This document shows, piece by piece, positions 1 to 5,480 of a stretch of 8,462 nt of DNA. Source of the stretch: Caldithrix sp. (GTDB lineage: Bacteria > Zhuqueibacterota > Zhuqueibacteria > Oceanimicrobiales > Oceanimicrobiaceae); NCBI GenBank assembly GCA_004357015.1, contig SMXE01000105.1, positions 1-8,462 of the forward strand, in the 5' to 3' direction. The first letter of the stretch is position 1. Every line of letters starts with the position of its first letter. Below the pieces are notes generated by a model. That model was given only the letters and a program-made list of their open reading frames with translations, was not told the origin of the DNA and did not search any database. Position numbers and translations under genes: made by a program.

Positions 1-115
1 CTTCCTCGGCGGACTCGGCCGTGGTGACTTGATACCCCACCGGTTCCAGGGCAAACCTGAGAATTTTACACATCTTGGGCTCGTCGTCGATGATCAGGAT
101 GTTTCCGTTTTGCAT
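1..115 (-). CDS. Response regulator, N-terminal receiver part (runs off left edge)
   Basis: Only the first 38 codons are inside the window. They read MQNGNILIIDDEPKMCKILR followed by FALEPVGYQVTTAESAEE. This is the start of a CheY-like receiver domain: beta-1, then the acidic D-D-E triad (residues 10-12) that holds Mg2+, then helix alpha-1 and the beta-2 strand. The phospho-accepting aspartate lies beyond the edge. The ATG is preceded by AAGGA at a normal distance. The gene starts 45 bases after the stop of the histidine kinase on the same strand, so it is very probably its cognate partner. Because the kinase is of the NtrB/ZraS type, an NtrC-like sigma54 activator is the likeliest full-length protein. 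That is inference, since the output domain cannot be seen. Confidence 0.88.
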   Translation of the reverse strand, partial: MQNGNILIIDDEPKMCKILRFALEPVGYQVTTAESAEE

Positions 116-160
116 TGCAGCTTTCCTTATTTCTGTTCCAAAAAATCATGTCCAAATTGA

Positions 161-1516
161 TCAGCCAGCTACCGGTAGAAAAAACCGCATGATCGTCCCC
201 ATGCCCTTCTCGCTTTCCACCTCGATCCAGCCGTTGTGCTTCTCGACCAGGCGCTTGCAAATTGCCAATCCCAGCCCGCTGCCGGAGGTCTTCGTGGTGT
301 AAAACGGCTCAAAGAGCTTTTCGGTGTCCACATCAAAGCCGCAGCCGGTATCTTCGATTTCCACGCGCACGTATTTTCGTCCCTTTCTACGCGCCTCGTT
401 TTTGAGCCGCACTGTGATTTTGCCGCCGCTGTTCATCGATTGGATCGAGTTCAAAGTCAGGTTAAGCAACAATTGATTGATCGCATCCACATCGTGCCGA
501 ACTTCCGGAATTTCGTCGAAATCCGTTTGCAGCTTTACCCCGGCGTCTCGCGCTTCATCCTGCAGCGAGTCCAGAGATTTCTCAACCGAGTTTCGCAGGT
601 CGGTTGCATTTTTCTCCAACTCGCGGTCGCGGGCAAAAGTGAGAAAATCGCTCACCAGCCGGTTCAGGCGTCTCACCTCGCTGGGTATGAAATCGAATAG
701 CTCGTCCGGGGCATCTTCAGTTGCGTACTTGGATTTTAGAACATCGGCCGTGCCTTTGATGATGCCAAGGGGGTTGCGAATTTCGTGTGCGACTGTGGCG
801 GCCATCTGCCCCATCGCCGCCAGCCGTTCGGCGCGGCGCAGTGACTCCCCGGTCTGAATCAACAAACGTATGGCCCAGAACAGAAACACCGAAAACAGAA
901 CCGCCAGCCCCACACTCACGACGCCCCCGACGATCAACCCACTCTGGAAATCACCGAGCAGATCAAAAAAGTCGGCGCTGGCCTGAACCACCACGATGGC
1001 CACCACATCATCGAGTGAACCGTGCACCGGTGCATAGGCGCTCTTAAAACGATTGCCGGCCAGGATCTTCATGGGCGCGACCGCTGGAATCCCGGCCAGT
1101 GCTTTGCTAACAGGAACGTCATCTTCTTCCAGGAAGGAAAGCCGGTCGCCGACAGAAAACAGGGACTTGCTGCTTGCCATCACGTGATAGGCTTCATCGA
1201 CAAGATAGACGCCCTGCAGCTGGTTCTGCTGATGCACGGTTGTCAGCGTGGCGTTCAGCTCCGGCAAAATAAGCGTCAGCCTGTCAGCCTCTATTTCATA
1301 GGGGTAGTCTCGGGACTCAATCACCCGGGCCGTCAGCATGGCGACCGACAGCAGGCGGCGGCCAAGCTCCTCCTCCAGATAGTCGCCGATGTCGCGCAGG
1401 TACCGCCAACTGCCAAGCGCGAACCCGATGAGCATCATCACGGTCAGCGCGACAATGCCGATGACCATGACCTTACGGCGCCGGAGCAGCTTTTCGTCAA
1501 GTTCCGCCTGATTCAT
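161..1516 (-). CDS. Membrane sensor histidine kinase, NtrB/ZraS/AtoS-like
   Basis: A 451-residue two-component sensor kinase. A first membrane helix lies at about residues 16-37 and a second at about 193-218. They enclose a periplasmic sensor of about 150 residues whose pattern (GVYLVDEAYHVMASS, then YAPVHGSLDDVVAIVVVQAS) resembles a single Cache/PDC-type domain. No HAMP or PAS domain fits between helix 2 and the catalytic core. The H-box MAATVAHEIRNPLG carries the phosphorylated His244. The ATPase domain follows, with the N-box around Asn356, the G1 box DTGCGF (389-394), the F-box FEPFYTTK (402-409) and the G2 box GSGLGLAI (412-419). All key residues are present, so it should be active. Its ATG overlaps the stop of the upstream nuclease gene by 4 bases, and the response regulator follows 45 bases downstream. 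The ligand is unknown. Confidence 0.95.
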   Translation of the reverse strand: MNQAELDEKLLRRRKVMVIGIVALTVMMLIGFALGSWRYLRDIGDYLEEELGRRLLSVAMLTARVIESRDYPYEIEADRLTLILPELNATLTTVHQQNQLQGVYLVDEAYHVMASSKSLFSVGDRLSFLEEDDVPVSKALAGIPAVAPMKILAGNRFKSAYAPVHGSLDDVVAIVVVQASADFFDLLGDFQSGLIVGGVVSVGLAVLFSVFLFWAIRLLIQTGESLRRAERLAAMGQMAATVAHEIRNPLGIIKGTADVLKSKYATEDAPDELFDFIPSEVRRLNRLVSDFLTFARDRELEKNATDLRNSVEKSLDSLQDEARDAGVKLQTDFDEIPEVRHDVDAINQLLLNLTLNSIQSMNSGGKITVRLKNEARRKGRKYVRVEIEDTGCGFDVDTEKLFEPFYTTKTSGSGLGLAICKRLVEKHNGWIEVESEKGMGTIMRFFLPVAG

Positions 1517-2025
1517 TCGGAGGTCCCGCCTTCTTCAAACAACTTTAGCCATTCCGCCAGTTCATCTTCCGACATGTTGTGGTCGCGACTCTGGTCAGCG
1601 GCTTTCCTTTCGGAACGTTTTATCAGCAAATGGAAAAAATCCGGAGAAGAGATCACGGAAGCGCGTTTGGAAACTGCAAACCGCCGAATATCGCCGTCAT
1701 CGGTGACCACGGCCACACTCTTGGGTTTAGCCGCACTGGCGATCATGTTCTTAATCATTGGATCGGCTTTGAACGGCTGGCGAGAAAACCGAACCTTCAA
1801 CCTGCGCGTGTCATACGGTGCGTCGATCCCCAATGGTGGCTGCTGGCCGTCAAACGCGACGATGATTTCAACCTGCTTGCTCATGGTGTACGACTTCAAA
1901 AGCCGCAAAAGTTCATCACGAGCGCGCTCCAGACTCACCTCTATATACTTCGCAAGTTCAGGGACGCGGTGGATGAGATTGTAGCCATCAATAATGATCT
2001 TGTTCAAATCGCCACCCGCAAGCAA
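1513..2025 (-). CDS. YacP-like NYN-domain ribonuclease
   Basis: A 170-residue protein of the NYN family (PIN-like fold; the YacP/DUF901 branch, to which Bacillus Rae1 belongs). The visible signature is KIIIDGYNLIHR near the N-terminus (Asp13), VAFDG (Asp59), KADPMIKNMI (Asp88) and VVTDDGDIRRFA (Asp109, Asp110 and Asp112), with ISSPDFF afterwards. These acidic residues match the metal-binding cluster of PIN/NYN nucleases, so RNA cleavage is expected; the substrate is unknown. The C-terminal 40 residues are charged and probably helical. The start is uncertain. The codon at 2025 is TTG with no ribosome site. Another TTG at 2007 follows GGGTGG closely and would give MNKIIIDGYN, nearer the family norm. 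The stop overlaps the kinase ATG (ATGA), suggesting translational coupling. Confidence 0.88.
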   Translation of the reverse strand: MLAGGDLNKIIIDGYNLIHRVPELAKYIEVSLERARDELLRLLKSYTMSKQVEIIVAFDGQQPPLGIDAPYDTRRLKVRFSRQPFKADPMIKNMIASAAKPKSVAVVTDDGDIRRFAVSKRASVISSPDFFHLLIKRSERKAADQSRDHNMSEDELAEWLKLFEEGGTSE

Positions 2026-2094
2026 GGCTGCAGACGAAAAGTGAAGAGGCTAAAATGAAAAATGAGGCATATCTGCAATCAACAGGTACTGCAC

Positions 2095-2127
2095 CTCAAC
2101 AATCCAATAATCCAACACTCCATCGAT
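2095..2127. repeat. Short low-complexity repeat, TTGGATT type
   Basis: On the minus strand this stretch reads as imperfect tandem copies of a 7-9 base word: GTTGGATTATTGGATTGTTG, with ATGGAGT just before it. It lies in the 122-base gap between dapF and the NYN nuclease gene. No hairpin or clear promoter was found in that gap. Its role is unknown. Confidence 0.45.
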
Positions 2128-2147
2128 CCTGTGCCAGTGTGCGTATG

Positions 2148-2945
2148 TTACAGCAACCTGGCTTCGTAAACCGCCTTCACTTCGCCTTCCAAAGAAAATC
2201 GGTTTCGCTGTGAATTTCGAACAAGAAGTGTGCCACCGCGGGTGTGCACTTCAATGGGGAAAGCGACTCCTTTCCGGACGTGCGTGATGTACGCCGAAGC
2301 CACCGAACCCGTACCGCACGACAGTGTCTCCGCTTCCACGCCGCGCTCGTAGGTACGCACCCGGATTGCATTTTCCGCGCACAGTTCGACAAAATTCACG
2401 TTAGTGGCGTCCGGCTCAAAATGGCGGTGATGACAGTATTTTCTTCCGAGGCTGGTCACGTCAAGCCCGTCAAGGTTCTCTGCAAACAGGACGTAGTGCG
2501 GCACCCCTGTGTTCACCGCGCCGCCCTCTTCCAAAAACTCTTCTTCAAGCACGCCAACATTTTCTTGCAAGTCCCGCGCCTCGGGCAGTTGAATGCGGAC
2601 GCGGTTGCTGTTCACCTCGGCGTGGTAAACATCGTGTCCAAAAGCAAAGGACATTTTCGCAGGCGCCAGGCCATTTTGATGGGCAAACCACGCAGCGGCG
2701 CGCGCTCCATTGCCACACTCTGCCTCGCTGCTGTCGGCATTGAAGTAGCGCAATTCGAAATCGCATTCCGGTGATAAATTCAGCAAAAGCACACCGTCCG
2801 CACCCACCGAAGTGCGACGCTGACAAACACGGCGGAATAACCCAGCATCTTTCTCAGATAAACCAACTTGACGATTGTCGATAACGATGAAATCGTTGCC
2901 AGTGGCGGAAATTTTGGTAAATTTTATCTCGATATCGTTGTGCAT
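2148..2945 (-). CDS. dapF: Diaminopimelate epimerase
   Basis: A 265-residue cytoplasmic enzyme that interconverts LL- and meso-2,6-diaminopimelate in the lysine and peptidoglycan pathway. It is cofactor-independent and uses two cysteines as acid and base. Both are present in their usual settings: Cys77 in SSEAECGNGARAAA and Cys210 in AETLSCGTGSVASA. Other family marks are the N-terminal ATGNDFIVID (14-23), SVGADG (46-51), NTGVPHYV (145-152) and RTYERGVEAET. The length is slightly below the usual 270-280 and both pseudo-symmetric halves are complete. The ATG at 2945 has only a poor ribosome site, and no better in-frame start exists nearby. It lies between a phosphatase gene and a nuclease gene with gaps of 163 and 122 bases, so it may be transcribed alone or by read-through. 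Confidence 0.97.
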   Translation of the reverse strand: MHNDIEIKFTKISATGNDFIVIDNRQVGLSEKDAGLFRRVCQRRTSVGADGVLLLNLSPECDFELRYFNADSSEAECGNGARAAAWFAHQNGLAPAKMSFAFGHDVYHAEVNSNRVRIQLPEARDLQENVGVLEEEFLEEGGAVNTGVPHYVLFAENLDGLDVTSLGRKYCHHRHFEPDATNVNFVELCAENAIRVRTYERGVEAETLSCGTGSVASAYITHVRKGVAFPIEVHTRGGTLLVRNSQRNRFSLEGEVKAVYEARLL

Positions 2946-3065
2946 TCTAAATGAATGGCTAGCATTTCTGACTCACCCTTTTGACAGAATAAACAGGATT
3001 TAATAAGACACGTTCAGGTTGAGCTGACCTTTCAAATGTTGTTATTGACGAGTGCTGGCATAAGG

Positions 3066-3125
3066 CCGATCTGAATTTTTAATCCGTCAAATCCGCCCAA
3101 TCTGTGTTCTATTGATAATCCTGTT
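3066..3125. repeat. Imperfect tandem repeat at the phosphatase 3' end, with distal inverted copy
   Basis: On the minus strand, just after the phosphatase stop, the DNA contains successive variants of a 9-10 base word: ACAGATTGGG, CGGATTTGA, CGGATTAAA, CAGATCGG. In addition, AATCCTGTT at 3117-3125 (inside the phosphatase 3' end) is the exact inverse of AACAGGATT at 2992-3000 near the dapF start, so the gap is bracketed by inverted 9-mers. I have seen similar phrases scattered between genes in some environmental genomes, but copy number cannot be judged from one window. Confidence 0.45.
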
Positions 3126-3858
3126 CCCATGAACCGTACGTCGGATTCGGCAACATGAAAAACTTCGTACCCCATCTTGCATCCCGGGGCAACTCGTTCT
3201 GCCGGTAGTTGCGCGCATTCTCTATCCCTTGCATCGGCATGAAATCGCGGATGTTGTCGCCGAACAGCGCTATGAGGCTCAGAGGTCCCTTGGCTTCGCA
3301 GCGGCCAGTGCCCTCTTCCAGACAACGCCTGCGGTCGGCTTTGGTGTCATCGCGACTCTTGCGCGTCAAGATTATGTCGTCATCGTGCCACACATCCACC
3401 TTGCGCAAATTGGCAACGGTCGGTTCTTCGTTTTCAAAACGGCGATTAGTGAGAAACGCCACGTGCGCCAGCGGACCGAGTGTCCGCAGGCTGTCGAGGA
3501 AGGCCTTCACGCCCGGAATAAGCGGCGCTTTTTCCCGCCTGACCCACGCGGACCACGATTGCCGCGTGAAGCCGGAATCAATCTGCGCCCGTTCCACCGC
3601 ATACTGCGCATTGTCGAGAACCGTCTCATCGACGTCCAGCACAACAACCCAGTTCTCGGTTTGCGCCAGCGCTTTTTGCTTGACCACGGGCCAGGCCAAA
3701 CCGTAAACCTGCTCACACAAGGCAGCGTACTCCACCGACTTTGTGACATATTGAATGGATAGTGGCAATGGTTTGGCGTCTTGAGCCCGGCAGGCCGCCA
3801 TACTCAAGAGTAGAGAAAAAAGGACAACCACCGATTTCGTTAGCATGTTTGAACGCAT
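3109..3858 (-). CDS. HAD-family acid phosphatase / 5'-nucleotidase, P4 (class C) type, probable lipoprotein
   Basis: A 249-residue exported phosphomonoesterase related to Haemophilus lipoprotein e(P4) and class C acid phosphatases, which remove phosphate from nucleotides outside the inner membrane. Residues 1-25 form a signal peptide: basic start, long hydrophobic stretch, then SMAAC. Cys23 may be lipidated, although Met at -3 is atypical for a lipobox. HAD motifs are complete: VVVLDVDETVLDN with Asp75 and Asp77, FLTNR with Thr137, a likely motif III lysine near 173, and FGDNIRDF with Asp201 and Asp205. The C-terminal LPNPTYGSWE is typical of the family. The ATG at 3858 is chosen because it has a GGAGGG ribosome site. 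The longer reading frame from 3918 would begin upstream of the -10 box found here. It follows yceH on the same strand but has its own promoter. Confidence 0.93.
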   Translation of the reverse strand: MRSNMLTKSVVVLFSLLLSMAACRAQDAKPLPLSIQYVTKSVEYAALCEQVYGLAWPVVKQKALAQTENWVVVLDVDETVLDNAQYAVERAQIDSGFTRQSWSAWVRREKAPLIPGVKAFLDSLRTLGPLAHVAFLTNRRFENEEPTVANLRKVDVWHDDDIILTRKSRDDTKADRRRCLEEGTGRCEAKGPLSLIALFGDNIRDFMPMQGIENARNYRQNELPRDARWGTKFFMLPNPTYGSWEQDYQ

Positions 3859-3897
3859 GTTTCCCTCCGTCGGAAAATGAATATCTGATGTCACTCT

Positions 3898-3926
3898 AAG
3901 ATAAAGGAGAGCGGGCAAAAAATCAA
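3898..3926 (-). promoter_or_regulatory. Sigma70-type promoter for the acid phosphatase gene
   Basis: On the minus strand TTGATT (3926-3921) and TATCTT (3903-3898) are separated by exactly 17 bases. A transcript would start near 3891 and reach the GGAGGG ribosome site and the ATG at 3858 after a leader of roughly 33 bases. The spacing agrees with the chosen start codon. Predicted by eye only. Confidence 0.55.
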
Positions 3927-3947
3927 TGACTGCAATCCCTGTTTGAG

Positions 3948-4613
3948 TTATTCAAATTGCTGCTTAAAATCGCCAAACCGCTGCTTAAGCTCCTCTAACT
4001 CGGCGCGCAGTTCTTGCACTTCCGCCTCGAGTTTCGCTATTCGCTCATCTTCAGCAAATACTGCTCGGACAGCAGCCTCCCGCGGCAGGGCAAGCACTTC
4101 TTCGGTGATTTCCGGTTCACCAGAAAGAAGGTGGGCGTAGCGCGACTCTTTGCGTCCCGGCTGGCGCGGCAACTGCATCACAAACGCGCCTTCGCCGCGC
4201 GCGCTCAGACTACGCAGCGTTTCTGTCATCTCTGCGAGATCTGAAAACTCATACAGGCGGGCAGTGCGTCCGCGCAATTCGCCCACTGTTTGCGGACCAC
4301 GCAACATCAGCACGCATAAGACCGCCACCTCCTGCTCATTCAACTGGAAGCGTCTGGCAAACGTGTGTTTGTATTTCGGCACACGGCTGCCATGGCCAGT
4401 TACCAACAGGGCGAGCTGTTTTTCGCGCAGGCTCTCGATGGCACGCACCACTGTTTTGTCGTCATAAGAAACCACGGGCTCGCGGTTCGATGTCTGATTG
4501 CAGGCCATCTTCAGGGCGTTCAACGTCAAGGGATAGTATTCGGGTGTAGTAAGCGCTTTTTCAACAAGACACCCCATCGCGCCAACTTCAATGTCACTTA
4601 ATTCAACCAGCAT
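3948..4613 (-). CDS. yceH: YceH family protein (DUF480), winged-helix, function unknown
   Basis: A 221-residue protein of the DUF480/YceH family. The family signature is clear at residues 1-50: LSDIEVGAMGCLVEKALTTP followed by EYYPLTLNALKMACNQTSNR. The middle shows tandem winged-helix character: VVRAIESLREKQLALL, then LNEQEVAVLCVLMLRGPQTVGELRGR. The last 35 residues (DERIAKLEAEVQELRAEL and onward) form a heptad-patterned coiled coil, usual in this family. Two wHTH domains suggest nucleic-acid binding, but no biochemical role is established to my knowledge. The ATG at 4613 is chosen for its GGAG site 9 bases upstream and the canonical family N-terminus. A longer frame back to a TTG at 4739 lacks a ribosome site and adds non-family sequence. 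It is divergent from dctQ and upstream of the phosphatase gene. Confidence 0.93.
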   Translation of the reverse strand: MLVELSDIEVGAMGCLVEKALTTPEYYPLTLNALKMACNQTSNREPVVSYDDKTVVRAIESLREKQLALLVTGHGSRVPKYKHTFARRFQLNEQEVAVLCVLMLRGPQTVGELRGRTARLYEFSDLAEMTETLRSLSARGEGAFVMQLPRQPGRKESRYAHLLSGEPEITEEVLALPREAAVRAVFAEDERIAKLEAEVQELRAELEELKQRFGDFKQQFE

Positions 4614-4616
4614 TCT

Positions 4617-4642
4617 ATGAATCTCCAATGAATGACGAATGG
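4617..4642. repeat. Short AATGA/CGAATG repeat carrying the yceH ribosome site
   Basis: The plus strand reads TGAATCTCCAATGAATGACG then AATGG, i.e. near-tandem copies of a 4-8 base word. On the minus strand it gives CATTCGTCATTCATTGGAG, so the GGAG ribosome site of yceH lies at its edge. It has the same low-complexity character as the repeats in the other gaps. Low confidence that it is more than chance. Confidence 0.3.
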
Positions 4643-4765
4643 TTATTTCTGTTTTGGAATAGCGCTGCAAATGACTCGCGTGCAGCCACAAAAACGAAAG
4701 GACACCGTCCAAACAAACGTGTGCCCTCCCAACGGTCAAAACGCACTGTGCTGCTAAGTTCAGCC

Positions 4766-4794
4766 TATTTAGTAAATTGCGCCAAGATTGTCAA
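4766..4794 (-). promoter_or_regulatory. Candidate sigma70-type promoter for yceH
   Basis: A perfect -35 box TTGACA (4794-4789, minus strand) is followed after 17 bases by TAAATA (4771-4766), a weak -10. Transcription would start near 4759 and give a leader of about 146 bases before the yceH ATG. Within that leader GGGCAC (4726-4721) can pair with GTGTCC (4705-4700), a short hairpin with one G-U pair. No known riboswitch was recognised. Confidence 0.4.
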
Positions 4795-4806
4795 GCAAAA
4801 ATTCCC

Positions 4807-4835
4807 TTGCATGTTTAGCGGTAACTCAATACTTT
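4807..4835 (+). promoter_or_regulatory. Weak candidate promoter for dctQM
   Basis: TTGCAT (4807-4812) and TACTTT (4830-4835) are 17 bases apart and would start a transcript about 27 bases ahead of the dctQ start codon. Each box matches the consensus at only 3 of 6 positions. An alternative -35, TTGTCA at 4788-4793, overlaps the yceH -35 on the other strand but has no good -10. Confidence 0.28.
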
Positions 4836-4848
4836 TCTCCCTAAACAT
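4811..4848. promoter_or_regulatory. Inverted repeat upstream of dctQ (operator or leader hairpin)
   Basis: ATGTTTAG (4811-4818) and CTAAACAT (4841-4848) are perfect 8-base inverted copies with 22 bases between them. The candidate -10 box lies inside, and the right arm ends 6 bases before the GGGAGG ribosome site (4855-4860) of dctQ. GG at 4820-4821 and CC at 4839-4840 could extend the stem past a one-base bulge. It could be an operator or a leader hairpin controlling transporter expression. Confidence 0.4.
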
Positions 4849-4868
4849 TTGCGAGGGAGGAAACTGCA

Positions 4869-5420
4869 TTGAACGCACTGCAAGCCTTTGCGAGGTGGGT
4901 GGACCGGCTGAATGAAAAGTGCGGCGTCTTCGCCGGCTGGCTGACCGCCGCACTGGTGCTCGTCGTTTGCTACGACGTGTTCACACGGTATGTACTTAAC
5001 AGCAGCAGCATCGCGGTTCAGGAGTTGGAGTGGCACCTGTTCGCCATCATTTTTCTATTGGCAGCGGCGTACACCTTGAAACATGACCGCCACGTCCGCG
5101 TCGACGTTATCTACGTCAACGTTTCGGAAAAAACAAAAGCTTGGATTAATCTGTTTGGAAGCCTGATTTATCTCCTGCCATTCTCTGTTCTCATCATCAT
5201 CACTTCCAAAAACTTTGTGGTCAACTCTTTCATGCTCGGAGAAATATCCCGGAACCCCGGCGGGTTACCGGCACGGTATGTCCTCAAGGCTTGCATTCCG
5301 CTTGGGTTTTTCTTGCTGCTGCTGCAGGGTCTCTCGCTGGCTGTAAAATCGTTGGTTAAACTCAACGAAGGACGAGCGATAGCCACAGAGGCGCAGAGCC
5401 AACAGAAAAAAACTTCTTGA
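4869..5420 (+). CDS. dctQ: TRAP transporter small membrane subunit DctQ
   Basis: A 183-residue inner-membrane protein, the four-helix Q subunit of a tripartite ATP-independent periplasmic transporter, which drives solute uptake with an ion gradient. Helices fall at about 18-38, 52-70, 94-114 and 137-160. Family marks are DVFTRYVLNSSSIAVQELEW (36-55), LFAIIFLLAAAYTLKHDRHV (57-76) followed by RVDV, and GGLPARYVLKACIPLGFFLL (131-150). The start is TTG at 4869, decided by the strong GGGAGG site 8 bases before it; no in-frame ATG fits. The hydrophilic tail from about residue 170 (ATEAQSQQKKTS) is partly encoded by the left arm of an inverted repeat. dctM follows 60 bases later. The variant resembles the FcbT2-type group, but the substrate cannot be assigned. 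Confidence 0.93.
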   Translation: MNALQAFARWVDRLNEKCGVFAGWLTAALVLVVCYDVFTRYVLNSSSIAVQELEWHLFAIIFLLAAAYTLKHDRHVRVDVIYVNVSEKTKAWINLFGSLIYLLPFSVLIIITSKNFVVNSFMLGEISRNPGGLPARYVLKACIPLGFFLLLLQGLSLAVKSLVKLNEGRAIATEAQSQQKKTS

Positions 5421-5453
5421 ACGAGAACTCCGTGCACTCTGTGCCTCAGTGGC
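5382..5453. repeat. Imperfect 17-base inverted repeat across the dctQ-dctM junction
   Basis: The left arm GCCACAGAGGCGCAGAG (5382-5398) lies inside dctQ and encodes ATEAQS (residues 172-177). The right arm CTCTGTGCCTCAGTGGC (5437-5453) lies in the intergenic gap and is its inverse at 15 of 17 positions. The 38-base loop contains the dctQ stop codon. In RNA this would make a GC-rich stem 27 bases ahead of the dctM start. It could act as a processing or attenuation hairpin, or be a remnant of a dispersed repeat. Confidence 0.6.
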
Positions 5454-5480
5454 AAACTTAATGAATCTCGGGAGATACTG

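Noticed and set aside
1022..1984. 320-codon open frame on the plus strand
   Set aside because: It lies antisense to the kinase and nuclease genes, both with intact family motifs. Its translation has no recognisable domain and spans both genes, so it is a shadow frame.
2026..2147. Search for a promoter or terminator between dapF and the nuclease gene
   Set aside because: No -35/-10 pair with proper spacing and no GC-rich hairpin with a T run could be found, only the TTGGATT repeat phrase.
3859..3918. 20-residue N-terminal extension of the acid phosphatase
   Set aside because: It starts upstream of the predicted -10 box, lacks a ribosome site and hides the signal peptide. ATG 3858 has GGAGGG and a proper signal sequence.
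4614..4739. 42-residue N-terminal extension of YceH from a TTG
   Set aside because: No ribosome site and no family-like sequence. The ATG at 4613 has GGAG and begins where family members usually begin.
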